The position numbers were made by a program, and so were the translations under genes. A stretch of DNA of 64,000 nucleotides, taken from Coprinellus micaceus (taxonomy: Eukaryota; Basidiomycota; Agaricomycetes; Agaricales; Psathyrellaceae). Shown here piece after piece: positions 1 through 10,335 of this stretch. The stretch spans positions 1,736,001 through 1,800,000 of the forward strand of contig OX596343.1 of NCBI GenBank assembly GCA_951394405.1. Reading direction: 5' to 3'. Below the pieces are notes generated by a model that worked only from the letters and a program-made list of their open reading frames with translations, was not told where the DNA came from and ran no database searches. Each line of letters begins with the position of its first letter. Position 1 is the first letter of the stretch.

Positions 1-646
1 TGTACCGGAGTGGGTGCCTTAGAAGGTGACCTCCCCTGGATTGATCCAGGCTTGGACCTGTGGATCCTGGACTGGATCCTGGATGGCCTGGTCCATTTTG
101 GGTCCAGTCCAGTCCATTGGTTGGCTGGATTCTTGTCTGGACAGAACCATGCTAGACTGGATTAGTGTGACATGTCACACTCTGGACTTCTGTCCAGCCA
201 AAAGTCCAGACCAGGGGCTGGATCTATCCACCCCTTTTTGGACCAGGTCCAGCTTTAAATAGCCAGGGGGTGTCTGACCTAATGTCATCAGTGACATCAT
301 GGTTGTCAGGCACAGGTACCAGATTTGATGGCAGATAACCTTGCCATCAAATGACATCATAGATCTCAGGAACAGGTACCAGATTTGATGGGACATAATC
401 TGTCCATCAAATGACATCACAGATCTCAGGAACAGATCCCAGATTTGATGGCAGATAGCCTTGCCATCAAATGATGTCACAGATCTCAGGAACAGGTACC
501 AGATTTGATGGACAGCTTATGTCCATCAAATGACATCACTTATGTCATGACATCACACTCATTTAGATAAGGGCAAGCAGAACTCGTGACTCTCTATCTC
601 TGTCAGTTCTTATCTGATAAGGAAGCTCTGGGCATCATTAGAAAGC
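1..646 (+). repeat. Left long terminal inverted repeat
   Basis: Pairs with 1831-2476. The outer 250 bases are dense in TCCAG/CTGGA words. The inner part carries the 60-bp units, then a segment ending near ATTAGAAAGC, where identity with the right arm stops. Frames open across it are mirrored in the other arm and are repeat artefacts. Confidence 0.85.
312..551 (+). repeat. Four 60-bp tandem units with internal palindrome
   Basis: Units begin at 312, 372, 432 and 492. Each has the form GATTTGATGG, about 10 bases, CCATCAAATGACATCA and then AGATCTCAGGA, so each unit can form a hairpin on TTTGATGG/CCATCAAA. The mirror set lies at 1926-2165 in the right arm. They are probably subterminal transposase-binding repeats (inference). 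Confidence 0.75.
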
Positions 647-1830
647 CCTAATTTGACACTATCCATCTCTGTGAGCGCCTTGCCAACCCCATCACTTCCC
701 ACACCACAATAGCACAAAGTATTGAAATATCTTCAGATGGCCAGTTTGCAAGCTCAGCTTTTGCCCTTAATATACAATTTTTGGCCCAATTTTTTTGTGG
801 AACTTAAAGACACCAGCAAGAACTACCAAATCAATAGCATCACACCTCTCCAAATCCTCTTAATCAATCCCAAAAGCCCAAATTGTTCATTACTTACACA
901 ATTGTTGTGGTAGCATCAAAATTACCAGCAATACAGGATGCTTCTGGAAGATATGGGGCATATAAATGATGGTTAGAGTGCTTATACACTATACCATGGT
1001 GTGACTTTCCTCCACACTTTAAAATTGGAAGCACAACACAAAGAAAGAAGCACAATTGTGGTGATCATAACAGTATGCATGCCAAATCATCATGAAGGCA
1101 GCTGTGGGAAAGTTGCCACTTGTGGGAAATAGAATCAGAATCAAAAATAGAGCAGAAAACAAAAAACCGGAAGGAAAACGGATCAGGGGTTGTAGAGATA
1201 TGGAAGGAGCACCACATTTTGACTGACTTTCAGTAGTTGCTCATAGCATTTTTAGAATGTCTGGTTGCAAAACAACAGTTTCTTCTATATCTTTTGAGTG
1301 TGTTATCTGTTTCCCATGGGGTCTTTTGTATTCTCCTCAGAATCAAATTTCATTTCTATATTGGTATTTTATATGGTGTGGGAACATTCACAGCTGCCAT
1401 AAATAGCCAAACAATAAAAACTCGCCTGTCTTGTTTGGGACAAGTGCATGCTATGCTGCTTGCAGATTGTGGTGTTATTACTTCATTGTCCCACTCAATT
1501 CACTCTATATAACTTCCAGTATAGCTCATAAAACATGTTTTCTCTTGTCTACACAGCACAGCTCAGATATCATACAACTTGTGTGTTACATTCAATTGTG
1601 GCATACTATGGCTGGACAATGGAAGAATGGGTCATAGGGACCCCAGGATTAGTGTATATAATGTGTCACCTTATTCTCTGGCCTGAAACCCACCCCATAT
1701 GGCTGTTAATCTCTGGTAAATTACACAACACATGACAGAAAATGCAGATACAAAGCTAAAACACATTCTGGCATGGGTGGGAACAGTGAATTCCCACACC
1801 ATGAACAAATTTGGAAAGCCCTAAAGGAAT
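647..1830. other. Interior of the long-TIR element, no gene seen
   Basis: AT-rich sequence with only short open frames (up to 91 codons) that show no recognisable motif, no plausible splice-joined model and no similarity to transposases I know. It is treated as non-coding filler of a deletion derivative. Confidence 0.6.
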
Positions 1831-2476
1831 GCTTTCTAATGGTACCCAGAGCTTCCTTATCAGATAAGAACTGACAGAGATAGAGAGTCACGAGTTCTGC
1901 TTGCCCTTATCTAAATGAGTGTGATGTCATGACATAAGTGATGTCATTTGATGGACATAAGCTGTCCATCAAATCTGGTACCTGTTCCTGAGATCTGTGA
2001 CATCATTTGATGGCAAGGCTATCTGCCATCAAATCTGGGATCTGTTCCTGAGATCTGTGATGTCATTTGATGGACAGATTATGTCCCATCAAATCTGGTA
2101 CCTGTTCCTGAGATCTATGATGTCATTTGATGGCAAGGTTATCTGCCATCAAATCTGGTACCTGTGCCTGACAACCATGATGTCACTGATGACATTAGGT
2201 CAGACACCCCCTGGCTATTTAAAGCTGGACCTGGTCCAAAAAGGGGTGGATAGATCCAGCCCCTGGTCTGGACTTTTGGCTGGACAGAAGTCCAGAGTGT
2301 GACATGTCACACTAATCCAGTCTAGCATGGTTCTGTCCAGACAAGAATCCAGCCAACCAATGGACTGGACTGGACCCAAAATGGACCAGGCCATCCAGGA
2401 TCCAGTCCAGGATCCACAGGTCCAAGCCTGGATCAATCCAGGGGAGGTCACCTTCTAAGGCACCCACTCCGGTACA
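1831..2476 (-). repeat. Right long terminal inverted repeat
   Basis: Reverse complement of 1-646 with few mismatches. It contains the mirrored 60-bp units at 1926-2165. The outer end at 2476 is followed by AAGTGTATACC, the first non-repeat sequence. Confidence 0.85.
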
Positions 2477-2487
2477 AAGTGTATACC

Positions 2488-2661
2488 TTAGAGGTACCCA
2501 CATCCATGTGACTGAGGTGAAATTTTAACACCAGTGGCCTTCTCGTGAACAAGCGCCAGAATGCGCGTCACGTAAAAGTCCAGCGTCCGGATACCCTCAG
2601 GTAACCCTGGACGGAGGGCCTCGTCCGTCGGACGTTGGGGTTGCGTATGAGACGAGGACAT
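2488..2661 (-). CDS. Short ORF abutting the transposon, possible truncated gene start
   Basis: An ATG-initiated frame of 57 codons (MSSSHTQPQRPTDEALRPG...) runs toward the long-TIR element and stops 11 bases before it. The composition is protein-like, but no family is recognised. It may be the 5' exon of a gene cut by the transposon insertion at 2476, or chance. The rest of 2477-2937 shows nothing else supportable. Confidence 0.25.
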   Translation of the reverse strand: MSSSHTQPQRPTDEALRPGLPEGIRTLDFYVTRILALVHEKATGVKISPQSHGCGYL

Positions 2662-2842
2662 GGTGGCTAAGGGGATGCGGCAAGAATCAAGTGCTCGTGC
2701 GCTTAATGCCGCCACACATATCATTTAACCCTTTGATCCGAACAGGTGGCTGTACCTCACCCAGCCCGTCCATTGCCACTGAGCACTATGTGGCTATGCG
2801 GTCGCTGCGACTGCCAGCTGGGACATGCATCATATGGCCGCA

Positions 2843-5800
2843 TCAACAGCCAGCTGACGTCCGTTGGGCCATCATTGATGCGCCATCCTCGTGGCCCCGC
2901 TGCTCATGCCCCAAATACAGTGCTGCCACATGCACTGGGAGTTCTGGGTTCCGGAGAACCTTGAGTGCGGATTGGTTGTCGACCATGAGTGGTGAGGGAG
3001 TAGAGACGTCGTGACCAAGTTCCTTCAGGAGGGTGCACATCCAGATGATGTCCCTTCCAGCGCTCGACGCAGAGACGTACTCTGCCTCTGTTGAGGAGTC
3101 TGCCACCGTCGATTGCTTCTTTGCCGACCAACTAACTGCTCCTGATCCCATTTTAATGACAAATCCAGATGTGGATCGTCGCGTGTCAAGGCACCCAGCA
3201 TGATCTGTGTCACTGTATGCTTGGAAGAGTTCCAAAGACATCTTGCTACCATTGTTACAATAGGTGAGCTTCAGATCTTTGGTTCCCTTGAGGTAATGGA
3301 ATAGGTGCTTGACTGCTTTCCAATGCATAGGTCCGGGGTTGGAGTTGTATTGGGCTAGTTTGGCAACAGCGTAGGCAATGTCAGGGCGTGTCGCAATCAT
3401 AAGGTATATCAGGGCGCCGATGGCATTCATGTATGGGACGTTCTTCATCATCTCGTTGTCAGCCTTGTTTGGAATGTACTTGGTGAGAGTAGCACCGCTT
3501 CCTGGATCCATTGGAGTTCCTACTGGGTAGCAGTCCTCCATCTTGAATCGCGCAAGCATGTCAAGGATGTATTGAGTCTGGGATAGGTGCATGACTCGGT
3601 TCTCGCGGTCGTAGTCAACCTTGATTCCAAGCAGGTACGAGGTGGGTCCGAGATCCTTGATCTTGAAGACCTTGGCAAGGGAGTCCTTGAGCCATTGGAT
3701 CTTCTCCTGGCTTTTCGAGGTTATGGTGATGTCGTCAACGAAGACTGGTACAACAATGCAGGTCCCATCCATCTCCCAGACATAGATAGCCGGGTCAGAT
3801 TTTATTTGGGTGAATCCGATTGCTTCAAGCTCTGATGCTAGCTTTTGGTACCATAGTCGTCCGCTCTGTTTCAAGCCATATAAACCCTTCTTCAGCCGGC
3901 ACACCCATCTCCGTCCCTTTGCGTCTGGATTCTTGATCTCAAACCCTGGCGCTTGCTCCATGTAGACTTCGTATTGCTCCTCGATTGTTCCGTTGAGGTA
4001 GGCATTGTCGACGTCAATGGTCTCGATGAAGTGTCCTTCCATGGCGGCTTGGGCGAAGATCGCGCGAATTGATGTGAGACGAGATGCAGGTGCCCATGTC
4101 TGATCGTAGTCTACTCCAGGCATTTGGGAGTATCCCTTGGCGACAAGTCGAGCCTTGTAGCGGTCAATTGTGCCATCTGCCTTTCGTTTGATGAGGAAGA
4201 CCCATCGTGATCCGACAACCTTTCGTCCCTCTGGTAGTTCGACTAGTTCCCAAGTGCCATTGGTGGTTAGAGCGTCAATCTCAACCTGTGCTGCGGTCTG
4301 CCAGTGTTCGCCATCTGGTCCTGCGAAGGCTTCCCAGTGTGTCCGAGGCGCATCTCCTGGACGGCGTGTAGCCGCTCCTAGTGCTTTATCCTGTGCCATG
4401 TAGAATGCCATTTCCATGCCTTGGTCAAGAGTCAGGGTCTCTTCCAGGGGGACGTGGTATAGACTGATGAGAGAATCAAGTATACTGGTGGCATGTAGTG
4501 CATCTTCCATGTCTACAGGTTCGTCGTCAAGGTCAAAGTCCTCAGCTGCAATGGGTTGTACAGGTTCGTCGTCTTCATCGTCGTCTTCATCCTCATCCTC
4601 ATCCTCTGTTTCGGGTAGCTGATTGTTTCTCTGTGCACCCCCTCGATCTGCTACCTGTTCACCCCCTTCACGCCTGGCCACTGGAATTGTACCGCGTCTC
4701 CCTTTTCCACTCGCGAGTTGGTAGTCCTTGACGGTCGTTGCCGTTTTCCGTACAGGCCGGGAGCTTTGTGCTACTAGCGGTGGAGCTTTCGGAACTTTCG
4801 CCTTGCGAGGGATTGATTCGCGAGGGGGAGGGGGAGGTGGCCGGGTGCGTTTCTGGGCAGGTGCTGGAGGTGCGACTGGTGCTGGAGGAGGTAGTTCTGG
4901 GAACATGGGTCCATCCTCAGCTGGTGCAGGGAGCCCTGGGAACAAGGCAGGTATTGGTAGCAGCTGTTTTGTTGAGGGAGTAGATGAGGGATCCCGTTTC
5001 GTAGGAGTAGGTGGAATTGACGGATGGACAGACGGTTGCTGTGTGGCTGGCGTCTTAGGCTCAGTTTTAGGAGGTCGCTCGGGAGTCCGAGGTGCTGCTT
5101 GGTCTCCATCGTCATCATTGTCGCTCTCGTCTGATCCATCGTCTGGATGGTCATGGGGAGGCGGTGGTGGCGCGATGGGAGCATGAGGTGGTGCAAGAGG
5201 TGGATTCTCCGGTTCAAGATCGGCGTCTGGCCAGATGTCCCTAATGCCTATAGGCGTGTATGCCTGTTCGTTCCCTACGGTCGAGAGACCAGGGAAGGTG
5301 CCTTCAGCAAAGATAACATCCCGGGATATGGTGATCTTCTTCGTTACTGGATTGTAGCATTTCCAGCCTTTGTAGCCTGGTTTAAAGCCAATAAAGACAC
5401 AAGGCTCCGTGTGTGACTGGAGGTTCTTGCGGTCCTTGCGCGATACATGGACGTATACGCGGCAGCCAAATACTCGGTGCATGGACAGATCGGGCTTTGC
5501 TTTATGCCAGACTTCATAGGAGGTAGTATTCGATAATGTGGAGGATGGGGTCGCATTCAGGATGTCTGTGTAATAGAGTACAGCTGCACCCCAGAACATC
5601 ATGGGAAGGCGTGCTTGGTTGAGCATGGCAATGACCCCTTCAGTTAGTGTGCGATTGAGTCGTTCGCTGACACCGTTCTGTTGAGGTGTGGCTTTAACTG
5701 TGTGTTGCCGTGCGATACCAAGTCCCTTGCACCATTGAATGAAGTCGTTCCCCATGTATTCCCCCCCTTTATCATCATGAAGTTCCTTGACCTTTGTGCC

Positions 5801-7591
5801 GAGCTTTCGCTCACTCTTGGCAACAAAGTCTTTGAAGGCTTGGAATGCGTCACTCTTGTGTTTCAGGAGGGCGACCTCCTTGAACCGTGAGTGGTCATCA
5901 ATGAATGTGATCCAGTATCGATAGCCGATTGGTGTCTGTACAGCGAGGGGTCCATGGAGGTCCGAGTGAATCCGTCCAAGGAGCTCTGTTGAGCGATTCG
6001 CTGATAGCTTTGGGAATGGATCCCGATGTTGCTTGCCTGCAATGCAGTGTTCGCAGGTGTCATTGAGTTCCGTGCCCTCCTTCACCAGGATGCCAGTGGC
6101 TAAGTCTTGGCGCATAAGCGTCTCCAGACGGTCCTTCCCAATGTGCCCTAACCTCTGATGTAATAGTTCCTTCTCGATCTTGGAGATGTAGGCTGCCTCC
6201 GTTTCCGTGATTTCGAGCGTTGTCCCATTGAGAGAGCCAACAGTTCCGTCGATGGTAGCTGTTAGGAGTAGCTCGCCATTCTTGAAGAAGTCAAGCGAGT
6301 CTCCTTCAATTACGACGCGCATTTTGCTCTTCTTAACAATGGAGAGGATCGAGAATAGGTTATTGCGAAGTGCGGGAACATATAGTACATCGTTGAATAT
6401 CACAGTTTGGCCAACCTTTCCGTATATACGAGGCGTGAAACGTACTTCCCCCTTTCCTGTAGCCCAGACGATCTCGTTGTTGGCGAGAGACACAGCAATT
6501 TTCACCGCAACCATGTTACGGATCCACTTGCGATTGGGTGTCATATGTGAGGTTGCACCTGAGTCTGGGTTCCAGGAAGTATTAGTGGGGTTGTTACGAG
6601 CTCGACGGATAAGGGGACTTGCGATGTGGGCAACACTGGCCATCATGACGCTCTCCTCAGCAGTCGCTGCTGTGGTAGGTGTCTCCGCGATCTTGGCCTT
6701 CTGGGAGTTCTGGACGCGGCAGTCCTTGTCCTCATGCGTGTTCTGCCAACCGTGGACCTTGCACCTGTACTTCGCCTTCTTCTTCGGGGCAGCTGTGGCT
6801 ACCTGAAGAGCGGCGGACGTCCCCTCAGCAAGCTGAGTGTTGCGAGCGAGGGAGTCGGCCTTGCGAAGGTGATCGAGGACTTCAAGGGGATTGTCGTCCC
6901 CAGTGGAGATGTGGTTGAGCGTATTGCGGAGGATGGTGTCATCCTTGCCAAGACCAATGGGGATCATGCTGATTGCAAGATCGCGCGCGAGATGAGCAGC
7001 CGTGTATCCTTCCTCGAAAGCAGAGGGCGTAAGGAGTTCATGTGCTCCCCGACTGGTGGATTGAATCGTCGTTGTTGCTCCATCCGATGTCGTTTGGGAG
7101 GAGATGGTGACGGTCTGTGTTGTCTCTGGAAGGTATTCTGCTCCTTGCGGGAGGAGCGCAGTGAGACGTGAGGCGTGTGCCATGCAACGCGATCCGAAGT
7201 CGGAGTAGGTCTCCTTCTCGAAACCCGAGGACCTCATTCGGAGTGCCATCATCTCCTGAAGGACACTGATGCGAGAGCCAGAAGTCTTGGGCTGGTAGGT
7301 TTCCAAGAGCTTCTCCCAGATAGCAGCGATGTCGGTGACTTGGATGCCAGAGAGAACGGTCTCGAGTTGGGAGTGGTCGAGAGTAGACCGGACGTAGCCG
7401 ATGAGCTTGGAGTGGCGGCTGGCATAGTTGGACTTGACCTTGTCGTCGGCATTGCTCCCAGGTTTTTTCTCTTCCCCAGTGAGGATGCCGTAGGCGTTGA
7501 GGTCGAAGGCCTTGTTCTCGACAGTGAACTTCCACTGCTGCACAGTGTAGGCCGTGAGCATGATGGGCGAGGACGTAGTGGTAGAGTCCAT
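2843..7591 (-). CDS. Ty1/copia Gag-Pol polyprotein, C-terminus lost
   Basis: Start chosen at the ATG at 7591 (MDSTTTSSPIM); an upstream frame extends to 7696 but lies in leader. Domains in order: Gag; a C/H cluster (CKVHGWQNTHEDKDC); aspartic protease (DSGA in WNPDSGATSHM); integrase zinc region (HQRLGHIGKDR to CEHC) and catalytic core with D, D and E in HSDLHG, FIDDHSRF and QQNGVSERLNR; a Pro/Asp-rich linker; reverse transcriptase with FVDD; RNase H with DTDHAGC and SSTEAEY. The frame is open throughout, so the copy is young. Similarity to the second copia copy stops at ALKVLRNPEL near 2944. The last roughly 34 residues are unrelated read-through of flank. The missing end is at 18175 on the other strand. 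Confidence 0.93.
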   Translation of the reverse strand: MDSTTTSSPIMLTAYTVQQWKFTVENKAFDLNAYGILTGEEKKPGSNADDKVKSNYASRHSKLIGYVRSTLDHSQLETVLSGIQVTDIAAIWEKLLETYQPKTSGSRISVLQEMMALRMRSSGFEKETYSDFGSRCMAHASRLTALLPQGAEYLPETTQTVTISSQTTSDGATTTIQSTSRGAHELLTPSAFEEGYTAAHLARDLAISMIPIGLGKDDTILRNTLNHISTGDDNPLEVLDHLRKADSLARNTQLAEGTSAALQVATAAPKKKAKYRCKVHGWQNTHEDKDCRVQNSQKAKIAETPTTAATAEESVMMASVAHIASPLIRRARNNPTNTSWNPDSGATSHMTPNRKWIRNMVAVKIAVSLANNEIVWATGKGEVRFTPRIYGKVGQTVIFNDVLYVPALRNNLFSILSIVKKSKMRVVIEGDSLDFFKNGELLLTATIDGTVGSLNGTTLEITETEAAYISKIEKELLHQRLGHIGKDRLETLMRQDLATGILVKEGTELNDTCEHCIAGKQHRDPFPKLSANRSTELLGRIHSDLHGPLAVQTPIGYRYWITFIDDHSRFKEVALLKHKSDAFQAFKDFVAKSERKLGTKVKELHDDKGGEYMGNDFIQWCKGLGIARQHTVKATPQQNGVSERLNRTLTEGVIAMLNQARLPMMFWGAAVLYYTDILNATPSSTLSNTTSYEVWHKAKPDLSMHRVFGCRVYVHVSRKDRKNLQSHTEPCVFIGFKPGYKGWKCYNPVTKKITISRDVIFAEGTFPGLSTVGNEQAYTPIGIRDIWPDADLEPENPPLAPPHAPIAPPPPPHDHPDDGSDESDNDDDGDQAAPRTPERPPKTEPKTPATQQPSVHPSIPPTPTKRDPSSTPSTKQLLPIPALFPGLPAPAEDGPMFPELPPPAPVAPPAPAQKRTRPPPPPPRESIPRKAKVPKAPPLVAQSSRPVRKTATTVKDYQLASGKGRRGTIPVARREGGEQVADRGGAQRNNQLPETEDEDEDEDDDEDDEPVQPIAAEDFDLDDEPVDMEDALHATSILDSLISLYHVPLEETLTLDQGMEMAFYMAQDKALGAATRRPGDAPRTHWEAFAGPDGEHWQTAAQVEIDALTTNGTWELVELPEGRKVVGSRWVFLIKRKADGTIDRYKARLVAKGYSQMPGVDYDQTWAPASRLTSIRAIFAQAAMEGHFIETIDVDNAYLNGTIEEQYEVYMEQAPGFEIKNPDAKGRRWVCRLKKGLYGLKQSGRLWYQKLASELEAIGFTQIKSDPAIYVWEMDGTCIVVPVFVDDITITSKSQEKIQWLKDSLAKVFKIKDLGPTSYLLGIKVDYDRENRVMHLSQTQYILDMLARFKMEDCYPVGTPMDPGSGATLTKYIPNKADNEMMKNVPYMNAIGALIYLMIATRPDIAYAVAKLAQYNSNPGPMHWKAVKHLFHYLKGTKDLKLTYCNNGSKMSLELFQAYSDTDHAGCLDTRRSTSGFVIKMGSGAVSWSAKKQSTVADSSTEAEYVSASSAGRDIIWMCTLLKELGHDVSTPSPLMVDNQSALKVLRNPELPVHVAALYLGHEQRGHEDGASMMAQRTSAGC

Positions 7592-8164
7592 GATGGTAGG
7601 TGATAAAGAATGGGAGAGGATAAAATGATAGGTACGAAACGATAAGTGATAGGTGATAGGTAAAGTGCCCGTGATCTTGTAGGTAAAACGGACCAATACG
7701 TAGATATCCTAAAAAGGAGTTGAAGTTTTACACTAAGATCCGCAGAGGGAACCCCGCTGTCACTTTGAGTACCGGTTACTGAAAGCGTTTGGATGGAGGG
7801 AGCGCTACCGTTGCGTCGTTTCCCCAGTCCAACCGAATCAGGCCTCTCAAAGAAGGATCACTACTCTAATTCTGCAGACGGTAAGCGTCTGTGGACTTCC
7901 TGATAGCTTCTTTCCCGTAGTGGGAACGCTTGCCGCGGGGTAGAAGGTGGTAATGGAAGTTGATATGTACTCCTGAGTATCAGGAGGGGTAGTGGAATGT
8001 AAGTAGCGAAACGTAAATAGCGAAAGTGAAGATAGTGAGAATGTGAAGGGAGATAGGCTTCAGGTGGAGATATCACATGAGAAGAGGCCGTAGGCTATGG
8101 GCGATCGAGGGGCAGTGGAGTGGTTACCGCGGTGTCTGATAACGGATGGCGTGATCAGAGGAGC

Positions 8165-8179
8165 CCGGGGCTCATAACT
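8165..8179 (-). promoter_or_regulatory. Primer-binding site, half-tRNA(iMet) type
   Basis: Immediately inside the 5' LTR the element strand reads AGTTATGAGCCCCGG. Its complement contains GGGCTCATAAC, the anticodon arm of initiator tRNA-Met with the CAT anticodon and not the tRNA 3' end. Drosophila copia and yeast Ty5 prime in this way from an internally cleaved tRNA. The same sequence lies inside the 5' LTR of element 2 (about 58754-58768). Confidence 0.65.
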
Positions 8180-8562
8180 TGTAGAATGATGCAAGTATGA
8201 CCCACTGTAAGTGGGGAGAGTTCGATATTAGATTGGAAGTAAGTAGGGTATACAAGATACGCACCTGTAAGTGGGGAGAGTTCGATGGGGACTCACCCAC
8301 TTACAGTGTGGACTATATACTGTGGAGAACAATAGATAACCTATATGCGGAACAATAGGAAAGAACAATAGACGTTCCATAAGTAGAGAACAATAGCAGT
8401 GAATGGAGATAAGGTGGAGATAAGAGAACAATAAGTGCGAGTATAATGGGAATAATACAAGGTGCTTGTTGTTCTCTGTAGAACAATAGAAGATAAGTAA
8501 AACGTTCGAAATAGAGGTATTCTTTGTAGAGATAGAGTTGACATGAGCATTGTCTTCCAACA
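8180..8562 (-). repeat. 5' LTR of copia element 1
   Basis: 383 bp, TGTTGGAAGACAATGC to TTCTACA on the minus strand. The same 383-bp length and ends occur at 18382-18764, 53234-53616 and 58769-59151. It contains repeated AACAATAG words and two copies of CACTTACAG near the 3' end. Confidence 0.92.
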
Positions 8563-8566
8563 CAGG

Positions 8567-10153
8567 ATGAGGGAACCGCCTACATCATCAGCACCAGTCT
8601 TCGAGTGGTATCGCACTTATTCACGGGGAGACCAATTCACGTACGAACGTCTTCCTGTTGCGGCTAAGGCCCGCTGCGACACGCTTCTGCTGTACGGTCA
8701 GGCCCAAAAACGCTACGACCCGTTCTTCAACGAATGGGATTGTTGCGACGAGTGGGGACAAGATGATTCCGACGATGAAATGTCAGTGTGGGATGAGGAC
8801 GCCCTCAGCGCCCAACCTATCCCAGGTGGCGTCGTGGAAACCCTTGTATCAGTCGAAAGGCCGTCTGTTCCTCCCCCGCTCTCATACGCTGACTCCGATC
8901 GTCCCAACGAGATACTCATGGACAGTGACACCTTGCTGGCGGAGGGCTTCCGCCGCGACGTCGATGAGATCTTTGGACGTTTTTACGGCTTTACCCACCC
9001 GTCACACGAGGTCGCCGACACTGCTTCGCATGAGTGTGGAGAAGGACAGAAGGACTTTTTCGTGCGCATGCTTGGTCTTCGACCCTCTGCTACCGCCGCC
9101 CCGGGATTCATAGGCTACGAAACCTCCGACCACTATCGGGTTGCGCAGTCTTTTCTTCGCTCGCTCTGTTCTCGTAAAGAAGCGCCGCCAGGCTCATGGG
9201 ATCTGCGCGACCTCTGCGTTAAACCCGTCCGCCTGTCCCCCAAGATCAAGCACATACGCTTAGTGGACATGAAGGTCGAGGAAAGTACTATCGCGGGGAC
9301 CCAGGGATGCTATGTGTTCGGTGACGTGGGTGGCCAAACACATTGGAGGCTGGGCGTGATGTCTGCCGCGGCTGCTCTTCTGGTCTGTCGACTGCCAGAG
9401 GACTCCACCCCCTACGACCTGGCTTCCATTTTGTCTGGCTACGGTGTGCCTTTCCGCATCTTCTACCCCTCTCACATGATAATTCCACCCCCTTCGACAC
9501 GAACTATCCTGCGTCACGAAATTCCCAACCGTCCGCTCGGGTACATTTTCACGAAGGAAGACTACGATGCTTACCTACACACGAGGACGCTCCTCCTTGG
9601 CCAGTCGCACATGCAAGCTGCCTTGAAGCGTGGTGGGATTGTCTGGCGTCTCGCAGTCGGGACACTCGGAACTTCTAGGGTCACCCAACCCCCGTCGACG
9701 TGGGGTTCCGTGAGCAGTGTGGATCTCCCTGAGGGTCGTTTCGTGGACGACGCTTTAACAACGACAGAGCTTGATTTATTGTGTGGGGCATATGAGTGCG
9801 TGTCAGGTAAGTGTTCTCCGTGACCAGAATCCCGATTCGTGTAGTGACCAAGTTCCCTCGTAGACGACGGGAAGCAGCGAAGTTTGAAGTCATGGTGGCC
9901 CCTCACGAGGTATTACGAGAAGCTTGAATGCGGGGAAAACTACGGGCGGTGGACGAGTCGCCGTGAAAACTGGTATCAGGGTCGGTTGAACTCGGTGGAA
10001 GGACGCGCTGCCTTAGATTCTCCTCCTCAGCCACTGACATATACCGAGTGGAAGAGCGCGCAGCACGGCCCTCGCCAGGTCCGTGTCCTTCATGAATTTG
10101 TCGAGCAGTCGTCTAGGGTTCTTCTGGAGGCGCACGTCATCCAACGGTCATGA
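8567..10153 (+). CDS. Agaricomycete family protein of unknown function
   Basis: Two exons, 8567-9806 and 9864-10153, joined across a 57-bp intron (GTAAGT...CTCGTAG), giving 509 aa. The start is the first ATG outside the copia LTR, only 4 bases from it, so a longer native N-terminus may have been cut off; the frame also continues back into the LTR. I recognise the C-terminal half (WRLGVMSAAAALLVCR, YGVPFRIF, RPLGYIFTKEDYDAYLHTR, GGIVWRLA, ELDLLCGAY, KSWWP) as an expanded family in mushroom genomes with no known function. The N-terminal third is acidic (WGQDDSDDEMSVWDEDAL). No signal peptide or membrane segment is seen. Convergent with the next gene. Confidence 0.75.
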
Positions 10154-10335
10154 TGAGCCACCTAGTTGTAACGTTCGAACGTTCATGTACACAGTAGAGT
10201 TTTGTTTTGTTTTGCACGTATATAACGGTCGGGCCCTTGTTCTTGAGCACGATCACATTCACTTATGACATGTATACATATACTCTTCTACGACCGCCTG
10301 ATTCGAATTGCTAGTTTGGGTGAGGGAGGAGAGAG

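Larger units (their letters stand above)
1..2476. mobile_element. Non-autonomous DNA transposon with long terminal inverted repeats
   Basis: The first and last about 646 bases are near-perfect reverse complements, starting TGTACCGGAGTGGGTGCC at base 1 and ending with its complement at 2476. Positions pair as i and 2477-i without net indels. No transposase is encoded between the arms, so movement would depend on an enzyme from elsewhere. Each arm carries four 60-bp tandem units that themselves contain a short inverted repeat, a usual layout for transposase binding sites. The superfamily is not recognised. The left end coincides with the window edge, so the left target-site duplication cannot be seen and the arm could extend further; the right flank begins AAGTGTAT. 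Confidence 0.85.
2945..8562 (-). mobile_element. Copia element 1, body and 5' LTR (broken at 3' end)
   Basis: Reading on the minus strand: 5' LTR 8562-8180, primer-binding site, leader, and a single long polyprotein frame up to 2944. The 3' end of pol, the polypurine tract and the 3' LTR are absent here and lie at 18175-18764 in opposite orientation. The 5' LTR borders gene 8567 directly. Confidence 0.9.

Noticed and set aside
1..2476. The mirrored 78-aa and 101-aa ORFs in both arms as real genes
   Set aside because: They are identical only because they lie in the inverted repeats, and they consist of translated tandem repeats.
4728..5186. 152-codon plus-strand frame rich in Gly
   Set aside because: Antisense shadow of the Pro-rich linker of the copia polyprotein; the same shadow appears at 55560-56018 opposite element 2.
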